Of a stretch of 64,000 nucleotides of DNA, positions 1 through 11,380 are shown one piece after another (positions within the stretch are counted from its first letter, which is position 1; every line of letters starts with the position of its first letter). The translations under genes and the position numbers were made by a program. This DNA is from Agapetus fuscipes. Taxonomy: Eukaryota; Arthropoda; Insecta; Trichoptera; Glossosomatidae. Under the pieces are notes generated by a model. That model was not told the DNA's origin. It did no database searches and saw nothing but the letters and a program-made list of their open reading frames with translations. Location of the stretch: the NCBI GenBank assembly GCA_951799405.1, contig OX637353.1, positions 14,322,001 through 14,386,000 of the forward strand, written 5' to 3'.

Positions 1-221
1 CTGAGGCTCCTGAATCCTGTGTAAATTTTAAGGAAATACCAAAGAGGAAGAGAAACAGTTAATGGCGACAATTCAAATTTTATCGCTTAAGTTGGCGGTT
101 TTGAAAATGGTTTTGAATAATCTGACAATAAAACAATTTTCTCCAACGGGGTATTAAAACATAATACTGTTTTACGATTTAGTAAAACTTCGATTAAATT
201 TATTTTTATTCTAGGATTGAC

Positions 222-552
222 CTTGACTTATAGGTTGGTGATGTTGGACTGACCACCCATTCTGTAAAATATGGTTCTCTTTTCTAATACACCCTTATTT
301 CAAGGTAGGTCAGCAAGAGTTGCAAGGCTTATGTTAATTTGAGATTAGGTTTTTACGTTGTAAGTCTAGATGCGGCATGTGAAGTTTGCTACGTCGCTAA
401 CGAAACGTCGAGAAACATGTAAATTCTCCTGATCGTCTAAATTTTAACTGTGTAGCTGTTATTATTGTAAATAGAATTTTTACGTGTCTGCTTATGAGAA
501 TTCATGTAATATGAGTCTAAAATGTAATATATCCTTGCAACTTGGATTATGT
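222..552 (+). repeat. SINE-C copy (diverged)
   Basis: Starts with the family signature CTTGACTTATAGGTTGG and runs through the conserved middle (CACCC, CAAGGTAGGTCAGCAAGAGTTGCA) to a CTTGCAACTTGGATTAT tail. SINE-C is a roughly 260-bp element present many times in this window on both strands. Its best copies end in tandem TTAGA units. No clear pol III A/B box pair is visible, so SINE is a working label. Confidence 0.75.
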
Positions 553-965
553 ATTTAAAAAAAGTGTATTCACGAAATTCAAGTATTTTTAAAAATTGTT
601 CAAAAAATTTACTTTGATTCGACACGAATCCGTTATTGTTTAAATTTACCCTCCATTGAATTCACGAAATAAGCTCATTCTTGTATACAAGTTATAATTA
701 CTCAAACGCAAAATAGCACCCCTTTTGTTTTTTACATTTTTTTGAAGCCCGAGGGCTGGAAAAACTCTTTCAGCTTCTTAGTGGCAGGTCAGTGGCAGGA
801 CTCGTTTCACTGAAAATGCGACAAAGGGAAGGCGGCAAGTGTTTTATAAAGCCTTCATAAAAGTAAGTAAGGGGAGCAGATGCGGTCTAAGGCTTTATAC
901 TTTAGCTACCCCCAGTGTACTTCTCAGGCCCGGATTAAGGGCGGTTCTAGAGGTGCGAACGAACC

Positions 966-1139
966 AGGGTTGGAAGTCTCATCACCACGGTAATTATTAC
1001 CTACCGAATATCGTAATACTTGTATGAAGACTAATCATCTGTTCACTTGCGGCCATCTTGAATTGACAGGTCTTCATACAATTATTACAGATATTCAGAA
1101 GGTAAGAATTACCGTCGTGATGAGACTTCCAACTCAGGA
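966..1139. mobile_element. Short inverted-repeat element (GGAAGTCTCATCAC family)
   Basis: The left arm reads GGAAGTCTCATCACCACGG and its near complement closes the element at about 1139. The same palindromic core lies inside the longer elements at 16814-17067 and 44401-44640. This copy lacks their outer arms. Confidence 0.6.
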
Positions 1140-1319
1140 CTTTCGAGTCCTAGGAGCCCCTAAGCTACTAAGCTGCATATATATTGTGACTTCTTGCCAC
1201 GTTATCCCCAAAGGGTTTTACATGTGGCGTTGTAAATTTTAGATTGGAATTTTGTAATTTGAATTTGATTTTAATGTTTATCCATTGTGTACGTCTAAAA
1301 TGTTATTTGTTGTGTATAT

Positions 1320-1580
1320 TCCTTGACTTATAGGTTGGTATGCGGCTGACCACCCATGCTGTAGAAAATGGTTCACTTTGCCAATGTCACCTCTTTTTCA
1401 GGGAAGGTCGGCAGGAGTTGCAGGGTGTATGTCCATTTGAGATTTGGTTTCTATGTTGTAGGTTCACATGCGGCATGCTCAAGCGCAAACTTGTACGTGT
1501 CTGCTTGTGAGAATGCATGTAATATGAATCCTCAATGTTACATATATTTGCAACTTAGATTAGATAAGATTAGATTAGAG
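1320..1580 (+). repeat. SINE-C copy, full length
   Basis: Complete copy from CCTTGACTTATAGGTTGG to the tail CTTAGATTAGATAAGATTAG. A SINE-B copy in the opposite orientation follows directly. Confidence 0.85.
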
Positions 1581-1825
1581 TGGAATCTATTTATTGTTAC
1601 AGGTAAGGAGGCCGGCACTTCAGTTGAAGTGGAAGTTTCCCAGCTCCCGAGCGGGCTAGTACGCATTACTTGTGAAGGCTGAGTAAACCTTGTCGGTATT
1701 TTATTTTGGGCTTTGAAATAAACACCGAAACGGGAAATCATTTCTGACACCCTCAGTGGGATTTAAACTCGAACTCAAGTCATGAAATACAAGCACTCTA
1801 CCAGCTATCGACCAATCAACCGTTT
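1580..1825 (-). repeat. SINE-B copy (tRNA-derived), degraded
   Basis: The complement reads as the SINE-B tRNA-like head (CGATAGCTGGTAGAGTGCTTG) followed by the family body with AGCTGGGAAAC and GCCGGCC blocks. The B box is damaged here compared with the copy at 53647. Confidence 0.7.
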
Positions 1826-2324
1826 AGAAAAATATCCGAAAATATTTTTCTAGGAAGTCTCCCGCACAGGATTTCTTGAAAAAAACTTAGATTAGATTAG
1901 AGATTAGATAAGTACATGTTTTTTGTTAGACGCCGGAGAAGGGAGGGGTGATTAGAAGGTTGGGGGGGCCTCTAGATTTTCCTCGCACCAGTGCCCCCAG
2001 TTGTCTTAATCCAGGCCTGTTACTTCCTATCTGAAGCGAAGCTTTCATCCCCTGTGAGATTTTAGACAAATTAACTTCAGTATATTTCTGTTATTAGTCA
2101 GTGTCTTCATGAAATGTTAAGGAAAGGTTTTATACTTGGTTGAATCATTATACCACCACCTGAAAATAAAACTGATTTGAGAAATCGTGGAACAAAACAT
2201 TTATTTGGGGTAATTTCTCAAAGTACGTGAATATTGTGTCGTCACCCAGCCGGGTTGCTTAGGAAAAGGCGCACAGTTATTTTATTATTGTTGCTTAAGA
2301 TGGCAGTCCCATACAAGACTGACA

Positions 2325-2550
2325 TTTCAAATTTGCTCTTCGCTGGGTTGAAAAATTCGTAAACCTTTACCAAAGACCGGTCATCAAAAGGTCCATCCAG
2401 CCTTACAGCAACTGTGTCTTGCTTGAGTATTGGCGCGTTGTAGCGACGACCAAGCTCGCTCGTACATCTCTGCGGCACTACAAGTGGCATAGACCCCTAG
2501 AGTCTCTAGAATCTAGGGAGTCTCCCGCACAGGATTTCTTTAAAAAAAAT
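2325..2550 (+). repeat. SINE-A copy, 5' truncated, alternative tail
   Basis: Carries the SINE-A body (CTCTTCGCTGGGTTGAAAAA, CCATCCAGCCTTACAGCAAC) but ends in a different tail, CTCTGCGGCACTACAAGTGG to CCCGCACAGGATTTCTT. That tail also occurs at 52300-52385 and, inverted, at 55090-55200, so it marks a subfamily. Confidence 0.7.
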
Positions 2551-3182
2551 TGCTGGTAACAAAACTTTGTCGAATTTTTTTTTAAAAAAAAACACAAAAC
2601 ACTTTTCTGAGACTGCCTGCCACCGAACAGATAAAAAGAGATTTAAACATTTCGAAAACAACTATTTTTTATCCAGTCTTTTTTTCGTCTTTAACTTTGT
2701 TTCTTGTTATCACAAATCTTCACGTTCTTAGGTGTTTGTATTTGTCGCAATAAATTCGTCTTTCTAAACTCAGTTTTTCATCGTGAAAGGCTTTGCATAG
2801 ATTAGAAACTTTTTTGTCGCCCATTTGTATTTAAATTTATAAATCACATTTTTTCATTTATTCTTCTTTTTCTTTTGTATTTTAATTTTGAATTCAATTT
2901 GACACATAAGCATTTTTTTGGTCCAAACATCTCTTTTTTAACTGTATCCATTGTATTCTCTTTTTCTACTAATATAATAAAAATGAAATGCATTTCGTTG
3001 GTAAGCGCATAAATCGAGTGTAGCTAGTCATAAAATAAATATCTAGAACAGGTTAATGAGTTAAGGAAGTAAAGAAAAGTATCGTGAAAGATTTGCTAAT
3101 TCATGAAAAGCTGAAAGTACTTTTTTATGTTTTCTTTCCATTCTCGAAAGCACATACAAAACAAAAAATGACATGATATTCT

Positions 3183-3420
3183 TTAATCTATGTTGCTAAT
3201 ATATATTAACCTATAAAATTCATATTAAATGAATGCCCACAAACAGACACGTGTAAGTTTGCATTTACAATTGCTGCATGTGTACTTACAAATTAATAAC
3301 CAAACCTCAAAAGACCATAAACCCTGCATCTTTTGCCAACCTGAAACAACAATGACATTGCAACGTGAACCATTTCTTTTTACAGCATAAGTGGTCAGCT
3401 TTATACCAACCTATAAAAAT
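3183..3420 (-). repeat. SINE-C copy, diverged
   Basis: Minus-strand copy recognised by CACAAACAGACACGTG, GTGGTCAGC and AACCTATAA in the expected spacing. Confidence 0.65.
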
Positions 3421-3793
3421 ACGTTTCAGACTAAAATAGGTTTCGGTAAAATAAATATTTTTAAATTGTAGGCAAAGCACAGTACAGAATTATCAAAAAA
3501 ATAAATAGATTGCGATTTACACAGGACAACGTCTGTCGGGTCAACTGGTATTTAATAATCATAAAAAAAAACACATAATTTGAAAAAAACTTTATTTTAA
3601 TAAGTATATCTACAGACCATTTCAATATAAATAAATAAAATAATGCATTAATTTTCATCAATGTAAATTATACATCCTTCATCAAACGCCATGAAACATT
3701 TTCATATTTTGATCAAGCAAGTTGGTGTAATGCTGCTTTCATAATTTGATGTTTAATTGGTTCATAGAAGATGGGGTTTTGACCCTGATCCCG

Positions 3794-5110
3794 TTAGGAG
3801 CAGGCTTCCGAGAAAGGGTCCATGTATCCATTGGCCACACAGCGACTTCGTGACCCTAGCTTGGTGCATTGTCCTTGAATTCTTCTGGTCTCCTAAAAAC
3901 AGATCATTTATTCTTATTGAGTTTGATGTATGCAAGTGAAGCATGGACAGTGAATGATAGCGAAATAAATAAAAACCATGCTCTGTGTGTGAACAAGTTG
4001 AAAATTAATGCAAGTAAGACGAAAGTACTGATTTTTGGCAGAAGAGATGAATCTGAAGAATACACGTTCATGTTAAATGGTACGAAACTAGAAATGGTGG
4101 ATGAATTTAGTTACTTGGGAAGTATGTTTGAAAAGAATGGAAAGATGACAAGGGAACTTGAGAAAAGGGTGTGTAAGGGAAAGCAAGTGGTCTGAGCAAT
4201 AGGAAGAATAGGAAAGAACAAGCGATTGACGATGGATCTGATGATAGCGGTACACAATGGCATATTGTTACCGACTTTGATGAATGGAAGTGAAGCATGA
4301 ACGGTAAATGATAGTGAAGTAAGTAAGTATGTACGGTGGAAATGAAACATCTGAGAAGCATGGCTGGGAAAACTCTGAAGGATAGAGTAAGGAATAAATG
4401 GGTAAAGAAAGAATGTAATTTGAAAGAGGATGTGAAAGTTAAAGTACAAAAGAATGTGATGAGATGGTTTGGGCATGTGGAAAGAATGAATGACGATAGA
4501 CTGTCAAAGTATGTATAAAAAGAAAGTGTGAAAGGAAAAAGAGGGAAGGGACGACCGAGAAAAGTATGGAGTGATCAGATTGAGGAGATTGTGAAAGAAT
4601 GGGATACACAAAGTGGGCGTAAAAGAAGAAAATGCATGAAAAATGTGATGGATTTGAATGAATTGAATGAGGTTTGTAAGGATAGAAAGAAATGGAGGCA
4701 GCTCTGCAGAGGCTCTGGTCACCTCTAGCAGTTACAGTACAGTTTTTTAGTATTTTAGAAGCAATAACACATTTTTCATTCATCAGGCTCTATCTATATA
4801 ATATATATTAGGTTGAAAGTGAAAGCACATAGACACGCGATCACAAGTATACATACACAGACATACAATCATACATTCGTAACAGAATTATTTTAAAATG
4901 AATAAATCACTAAATTATTTAACAGCCTACTTGTATCTCCACAAAGCACGGTGCAGGTCTAACGTTCGCCTCGATGGTATTCGACTGCGGACCTTCCTCT
5001 TCCACCAGGATCTCGGTGAGGCGCGCGCTGCCAGGATGCGGAGACGCTAGGAGGACCAGCAGCGCCAGGAGGACCGACGGCAGCAGCAGCAGCAGCGGGC
5101 GGGGAGCCAT
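3794..5110 (-). CDS. Small secreted cysteine-containing peptide, two exons
   Basis: I do not recognise the family. Exon 1 is 5110-4931 (60 codons); exon 2 is 3892-3794 (32 codons plus TAA). The intron 4930-3893 has GT and AG ends and both exons are phase 0, giving a 92-residue product. The ATG has a strong context (GCCGCCATGG on the coding strand side) and a TATA box lies 46 bp upstream. Residues 1-29 look like a signal peptide: a short basic start, a long run of Leu/Val/Ala and a small-residue cleavage site near Gly-Ser-Ala. The mature part is acidic, then has four cysteines, one in exon 1 and three in exon 2 (spacing about 13, 8 and 11 residues), ending in Cys-Ser. That fits a secreted disulfide-bonded peptide, but the role is unknown. 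Exon 1 is far richer in GC than its surroundings. The intron contains an RTE-like retrotransposon fragment on the other strand. The splice join is inferred; without it exon 1 alone would read to a stop after 63 residues. Confidence 0.6.
3918..4735 (+). mobile_element. RTE-like LINE fragment, 3' part of the reverse transcriptase ORF
   Basis: Conceptual translation, interrupted by several stops, gives the end of a non-LTR reverse transcriptase. Motifs are F-S-Y-L-G-S-M-F, R-W-F-G-H-V-E-R-M, K-G-R-P-R-K-V-W and K-W-R-Q-L, as in RTE-type elements. A stretch resembling L-M-Y-A-S-E-A-W-T-V appears twice, near 3925 and 4278, so the copy is rearranged as well as broken. It lies in the intron of the secreted-peptide gene. 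A more intact relative is at 26690-27275. Confidence 0.75.
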
Positions 5111-5155
5111 GGCGGAGGCTGGGGGGAGACTGGAGAAGCCTTGGAAGGGAGCTGC

Positions 5156-5163
5156 CTTATATA
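5156..5163 (-). promoter_or_regulatory. TATA box of the secreted-peptide gene
   Basis: TATATAAG on the minus strand, 46 bp upstream of the ATG at 5110. The usual 25-30 bp spacing would put transcription start near 5130, leaving a short leader of about 20 nt. Confidence 0.55.
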
Positions 5164-5249
5164 GCGGCAGGACATGACATATAGGTATGCTATTTCTAAT
5201 ATACCAGTGAAGTCCAAGCTTTTTATTAGCAGACAGACATAACGTCACA

Positions 5250-6340
5250 TGACTTAACATCATGTTTTGTCATGAGATGTATTGTCATGTGATGTTCTGT
5301 CATGTGATGTAAAGTTATGTGACTTTTGTCATGTGATATTTTGTCTACAGTGTGATATAAAGTCATGTAACGTTTTGCCATGTGATGTTTTGTCATGTGA
5401 TTTTAAGTTATGTGACGTTATGTCATGTGACGTTTTGCCATGTGATGTTTTGTCGTGTAATGCTATGTCATGTGATGTAAAGTTATGTGACGTTATGTCA
5501 TGTAATGTTTTTCATTGTGATGGTCTGTCATGTGATGTTCTGTCAAGTGATGTTCCGTCATGTGATGTAAAGTTATGTGATGTTATATCATGTAATGTTT
5601 TTCATTGTGATGGTCTGTCATGTGATGTTCTGTCAAGTGATGTTCCGTCATGTGATGTAAAGTTATGTGATGTTATGTCATGTAATGTTTTTCATTGTGA
5701 TGGTCTGTCATGTGATGTTCTGTCAAGTGATGTTCCGTCATGTGATGTAAAGTTATGTGATGTTATGTCATGTAATGTTTTTCATTGTGATGGTCTGTCA
5801 TGTGATGTTCTGTCAAGTGATGTTCCGTCATGTAATGTAAAGTTATGTCATGTAATGTTTTTCATTGTGATGGTCTGTCATGTGATGTTCTGTCAAGTGA
5901 TGTTCCGTCATGTGATGTAAAGTTATGTGATGTTATGTCGTAAGACGTTTCGTCATGTGATGTTTTCTCATGTCATGTTATGTTATGATGTAAAGTTATG
6001 TGACGTTATGTCATCTGATGTATTTTCATGTGATGTATCATCATTGTGATGTAATTTCATGTGATGTTTTGTCGTGTAATGTTATGTCATGTGATGTAAT
6101 TTCATGTGATGTACAGATATGTAATGTTATTTTATGTGATGCTTTTCATTGTGATGCTCTGTCATGTGATGTTCTGTCATCTGATGTAAAGTTATGTGAC
6201 GTTTGTCATTGTGATGTTTTTTCATGTGATGTTCTGTCATCTGATGTAAATTTACATGACGTTTTGTCATTGTGATGTTCTCTCATGTGATGTAAAATTA
6301 TGTGACGTTATGTTGTGTGTTATTTTGTCACTGTGCCGTT
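5250..6340. repeat. Minisatellite: 15-bp units in a 90-bp higher-order repeat
   Basis: The basic unit is about 15 bp (for example TCATGTGATGTTCTG). From about 5521 six diverged units form a 90-bp higher-order unit repeating at 5521, 5611, 5701 and 5791; the next starts at 5871 after a 10-bp deletion. Flanking parts are less ordered. Because 15 and 90 are multiples of three, frames stay open and encode five-residue repeats; I treat these as artefacts. The array starts about 90 bp upstream of the TATA box of the secreted-peptide gene. Confidence 0.9.
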
Positions 6341-6714
6341 TCTATCGTGGAGCCCCTAAAAAATTCCAGCAAATAACAGCCTTTCCTTTATTAATTAAGC
6401 AACAGGAATAAAGATGGCTTCATGCCGGGTCTACTGGTGACAATAATGCTGTTGAGATTGGGAATACTTGTGTTTTGTGAAGCCCCACATGTGTCTGCTT
6501 GATTTTCAGGAGACAAGTAAACAATCTCTGTACCAACTGTACTATAGTACCTATAGGAAATGATTGAAAATAAATTGGTCCAACCCTCTTTTTGTAGGAA
6601 AATAAAAAACAATTGATTGTTATAAAAACTGTCATTACAAATACGGAGCATTACAATCCACCAACCTATTTTACCTGGCCAGTTGTCTTCGTGCGAAAGC
6701 AGAAGCTTGTGTGC

Positions 6715-6830
6715 ATGCAACGGCTTCTGTTTAACCAGGGTCGAAGCTATCGTCGCGGGATTCGAACCAGCGTTATCCGGTTCCAAATAATCTGTCTTGA
6801 TCCCCGCGGCTATAACACCGACTATATTGC
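6715..6830 (-). repeat. tRNA-like SINE fragment
   Basis: The complement contains a B box (GGTTCGAATCC) after a tRNA-like body, with CCGCGG upstream. A related sequence lies at 61285-61405. There is no acceptor-stem pairing, so it is a SINE head and not a functional tRNA. Confidence 0.5.
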
Positions 6831-7425
6831 CACCTTAAAGGTAAAACTGAAAAAGTGCTGATTGACAGATTTGGCAAATCGTGGATAAATTATTTCATCG
6901 GGTGTAACTTCTCATAGTAAGTGAACTAATTATAAGGAAGTGCTCATGACAAACTTCTAAACTACAGGGTTTTCACACTTCTTTAGTGTTTTTGCAACTA
7001 AACGCAACTAAGCAACACATATAGTGTAACTCCTTGCCGCGTTATCCCCGAAGGGGTCGCATATGGCGAGTGAACCTATTTATTTTTACAGGTAAGGGGG
7101 CCGGCCTTACGCCAACCACTTAAGTAAAGTGGGAGGTTTCCCAGTTCCCGAGGGGGCTGGTACTCATTTCTTGAAAAGGCTGAGTAAACCTTGCCGGTTT
7201 TTTTATTATGGGGTTTGAAATAAGCACCGTAGCGGGTAATCATTTCTGGCACTCTTGGCGGGATTCGAACCCGAGCTCACGGAGTAGAATGCAAGCACTC
7301 TACCAACTGAGCTATCGACCGGACTTTCTCTCGTAGAAAATAGGAAAAAAGGTGCATTCGTCTGAGAAACCCATGTTAGCTTCATATGTCACTTATTTAG
7401 TTTAATTTTACCTTTAAGTATTGAT
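6830..7425. mobile_element. MITE (TTAAAGGTAAAACTGAA termini) split by SINE-B
   Basis: The left end is CTTAAAGGTAAAACTGAAA and the right end is its approximate complement (TTTTACCTTTAAG). The body matches copies at 35705-36530, 51455-51670 and 59395-59660. Those copies show it is interrupted here at about 6997-7324 by a SINE-B element. Confidence 0.75.
7000..7324 (-). repeat. SINE-B copy (tRNA-derived), near full length
   Basis: The minus strand starts GGTCGATAGCTCAGTTGGTA (A-box-like), then GGTTCGAATCCCGCC (B box), followed by the SINE-B body. It ends in ACACTATATGTG and an AGTTGCGTTTAGTTGC tail. It sits inside the MITE at 6830-7425, so it is the younger insertion. Confidence 0.85.
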
Positions 7426-7984
7426 ACCTGAAATATAATAAAATCTGCAAAGGCAAAATAATACACAATAAAAAAAACTTGTTTAAAACAATAATTCATT
7501 TATTCAGTCAATGGCTAAATACACGTCTACATCACAAAGTATTAATTTAATTATAAAACATTATCTTATAAAAGAACCCAAGTATTATTATAGCATTTTA
7601 CCAAAAATGTATGGAAGATAAAAGCTCACTTGAAGCGCTGTTTTAAATTCGATACATTTTTGTTAAACGCTATGGTTTATTTTTTTTAAATCTTGACGTA
7701 CAGCTAATATATAAACTCGAGATGGCAAGAATGGGCTCGACATATTTAAAATATCTCTCAGCTATGTGACATCAACCATAGTTACAAATAACAAAAAATA
7801 GATTCCGTATAATCAGGGTTTTTTATTTTTATTTTACAGCATTGAAAAATATATGTAGTTGACAGTTGCACTAAATGCCATATGTAACGCTTTAGTGTAT
7901 TTTTAATCTACCTATATAATGTTTTATTGAAGTTATGAGCGACTGTCCTGTCTTCAGCTCAGCCAAGTTATAACAATAATAATA

Positions 7985-8252
7985 ATATATTATTTATTTG
8001 GTGAGCGCTGTTTTTGTGTTAATCACACCTCAAAAGCCCTCTATGAGCTTAGTCTTCACTATATAATGCGCCGATTCTCAAGCAAGACCCAGTTGCTGTA
8101 ATGCTGGATGGACCTATGGTGACCAGTCTCTGGTAAAGGTAGGTTTTTCAATCCAGCGAAGAGCATATTGTAAAAATGAAATATTCTTTTAAGCTCCGCC
8201 AGAATTCGAACCCTCTACCTTCCTATCTCGAGTTTGAAGTGTCAACCGCTTT
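7985..8252 (-). repeat. SINE-A copy, head-to-head with the next one
   Basis: Minus-strand copy with the signatures GAGCGCTGTTTTTGTG, AAGACCCAGTTGCTG and CTCCGCC-GAATTCGAACCC. It meets a plus-strand copy at 8254, forming a large inverted repeat. Confidence 0.75.
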
Positions 8253-8253
8253 C

Positions 8254-8545
8254 TTGGACCGGTCCGCAGTCCAGTGGCAACACTTCGGACTCGTAAATGA
8301 AAGGTTGTGGATTCAAATCCCGGCGGAGCACAAAAATATACCATTTATATATCCAAAACTGTGCTCTTCGCTGGGTTGAAAAATTCATACACCTTTACCA
8401 AAGACCAGTTACTGAAAGGTCCATCCAACCTTACTACAACTGGGTCTTGCTTGAGAATTGGTGCTTTCTACAGCGACGACCAAGGTTTGAAGAGGGATCT
8501 TGAGGTGTGATACACACAAAAACAGCGCTCACCAAATAAATCATC
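8254..8545 (+). repeat. SINE-A copy (tRNA part only)
   Basis: Starts TTCTTGGACCGGTCCGCAGT, with a B-box-like GGATTCAAATCCCGG and the body through to ACACAAAAACAGCGCTCACC and an AT-rich tail. The 5S-derived head seen at 51935 and 24715 is missing. Confidence 0.85.
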
Positions 8546-9795
8546 CTAATATATATATAACCGCTGGACTACGGACCGGTCTAAAAGTAAAATTCTGTTA
8601 TGTCACATTTTTCATTTTAAATATGCGGAGCCCATAAAATACAAGGTATGTATATACTCGTATTTCATTTCCATGGCAATTGAACTAAAAATATACATGA
8701 TTTTTTTCTCACCTAAAACTGTGTTAAATAAAGAAGAATAATAAAGAAAATTAAACTAAAAATCAATATAAAGAAAACAAAATGATTAAGTACATATTTT
8801 ATAATATTGTTTTTAGCAATTTTAAAAAACGCATTCTCGTCAGACAACGTTTAATACTTAATATATCATCATCAATGGCACACGACAACCCCTCGGAAGT
8901 GTCTTGGCCTCCTTGATTAACCGCAGCCACCGCTGTCTGTTCAACACCTTCCTCATTCAGTCCCATACTCCTACCGCAAGGCAGTCAGCCACCACTCTGT
9001 CCAGCTACCTTAATCTGGGTCTTTCCCCTTTCAAATACTTAATTCAACTTCCTAAAAATTCAATAATTAGAAAATAGTATTTTTATTAAATTCAATTATA
9101 ATAATATCCTATATGTTTTTTAATTATTATTTTTTACATCTTCAATTTTTCTAGAATGCTTTAATTGGTCTCCAAACGAATAGACATTCGAAATTTGTTT
9201 TTTTTTTACAATGGACAAATGCCACAGCTCTGTGTAACTAGGGTCCTTAGAGACCATGAACAAGATATGGGTTAGACTTTTCCCTAGCAACCTGGCTGTG
9301 TGACATCATAACTTTTCTGCCATTGTCATTTGTGCAACTACATTTGACTATATTGCACATTTTTTCAAAAACATAATTAATGATGATTCAAAAGAACATG
9401 AAGCAAAATTTTTGAAAATCTGTCAATTATTTCATATGCCTACCAATTTTTTACTTTCTTGTGCAATGGAGGAGTAAAAAGTACGTATTGTTTTTGCGTG
9501 AATTTTTTTTTTCAAGGTTTTCATTTCATTTTGGTTTACACTCATTGAAAATTAAACCCAGCCCTCTGGTTTTTAACGCAACGGTTCTACCAACTGTGCT
9601 ATCAATTGGACAATTCAAAAAGGATAAAAACCCAACAAAAAAAATTTAAACAGAATGTTGGTGAATTAATTTTAACACAATTTACAAAAATATCTTAATT
9701 ATTCAAATTATTCCTAAAATTAAATGATTAAAAATTAATAGCAACTCACACTGGCACATATTAAGAATAATTAAATATTTTTAAATCATTTATAC

Positions 9796-10576
9796 ATATC
9801 GACGGTTAAAAGGCAGTAGAGCATAAGCGACATTTTGGTCAAAAATGAGATATGGATGCTTTCCTACTTGAAATTTTCCGCTCTTTCTAATGCGCTAACT
9901 CCCATAGCTCTACGATGATTTTTGTGTTGTTTATGCCCAAGCAAACAACTGCGTTTTCGAAGTATGGTTTTATGTGTAACCGACAACATTTTGGTATTTT
10001 TTTGTCCTAAAGGCGCTTGTGACATAAAAAAATCGTACAACTACATTAATAGGAATGCCAATAAATGCCTTTATTTCTTTTTATTTTAGAGTCGTTTTGA
10101 TTTTAACGATATGATAAAAAATAAAAAAGTTATGCCATTTTTCTGCAATCTCAAACTTTAAACTGCTCTCCTGAAGAATTTAGTTTATGTCGCTTATGCT
10201 CTACTGCAGTGGTTCCCAAACTTTTAATTTCGCGTACCACTCACGAAATTGTAAATCAGTGGCGTACCACTGAAATGTAACAGTTAAACAAATCGTTTAC
10301 AATGGTAAAACAACAAAAACTGCAACAACTGTTGATGACAACATTATATTTATTTATTAATCATAGAAAAAAATACGATACTCATTGCGAAAAATCGTGC
10401 TGCATGTTCGAGACAAGAGGAAAATATACAGCCATAGCCATAGAAAGCCATATGGCCATAGAAAGTCATATGGCCATAGCTGCTTGCGTACCACCTTAAG
10501 AAGCGTCGCGTACCACCAGTGGTACGCGTACCATAGTTTGGGAACCACTGCTCTACTGCCTTTTAACCGTCGATAT
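9796..10576. mobile_element. DNA transposon remnant with long terminal inverted repeats
   Basis: The ends are exact inverted copies beginning ATATCGACGGTTAAAAGGCA and continuing for more than 35 bp through GTAGAGCATAAGCGACAT. Flanks TTATAC and TTATAT may be a 5-bp target duplication (TTATA), but the boundary is uncertain. No transposase ORF. The right terminal repeat is split by a hAT-type element. Confidence 0.85.
10207..10550. mobile_element. hAT-type MITE with 8-bp target duplication
   Basis: Termini CAGTGGTTCCCAAAC and GTTTGGGAACCACTG are perfect inverted repeats typical of hAT elements. It is flanked on both sides by CTCTACTG (10199-10206 and 10551-10558), the expected 8-bp duplication. 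The 344-bp length and lack of transposase mark it as non-autonomous. Confidence 0.93.
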
Positions 10577-10829
10577 TTATATAGCTTTATAATACTTTCA
10601 AAAAGTAAAAGGATGCACTCAAATAAAGTCTCTTGTTTTCTTTCTAAACAAAGTACTGTGCGTCATACATTCAAAAAGATTTATTTTTATTTATAAAAAA
10701 AATACTTTTTAATATGTTTAAATCATATTTGTGCAAATTTTGAACTTTCTGATTGATATGTATGTGTATTTTACTTATACTCTGGTTTATTTTATAAAAA
10801 AAAAATGTTTTTTTACAATCATATTTAAA

Positions 10830-11000
10830 CAATGTCACCCCTGTTTCAGGGAAGGACGGCAAGAGTTGCAGCGCTTATGCTCATTTGAGATTGGGTTTTT
10901 ATATTGTAGGTCCACAAGCGGCATGTGTTAGCGTGAACTTATACATGTCTGCTTGTGGGAATGCGTTTAATATTAATCTTAAATGATGTATACCTTTGCA
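10830..11000 (+). repeat. SINE-C copy, 5' truncated
   Basis: Begins inside the family at CAATGTCACCCCTGTTTCAG and runs to GCAGCTTAGATTTAG. Confidence 0.7.
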
Positions 11001-11380
11001 GCTTAGATTTAGATACAAATAATTTTATACACATTTTGTAGAATAAAAAAATGGATGTTATAAAACGTCTTATCGAGAAGAACAGGTGTCTCAACGTTTC
11101 GTCAAACACAAAAAGCAAAAATCACATTAGAAAAAAAATGTTAAAAGTAAAATTGGAATGTTAAATTGAGGAATAGAACACAATACATTCATTAATAACC
11201 TAGCTTTAAGAATCTAGCTTTTCGGTTATCTGGTTTTGTCAGAACCGAGACGATATATGTATTCTGCCCGAGCAGTACGACTAGGATCCGTAGCAACCAA
11301 TAACAAAATATTAGTAAGCATTCTCCGCGACAACCCAGCCACGTCGCATCACATCTTTGTATTTATGGGCTCTGTGTTCC

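Noticed and set aside
4107..4783. Several minus-strand ORFs rich in Phe, Leu, Ser and His
   Set aside because: They are the complement of the Lys/Glu/Arg-rich RTE-like LINE coding strand.
5250..6340. CRISPR-like array
   Set aside because: Units are contiguous 15-bp repeats without unique spacers, in an animal genome; it is a minisatellite.
6391..6786. 131-codon minus-strand ORF
   Set aside because: Starts in a tRNA-like SINE fragment and shows no domain or coding composition.
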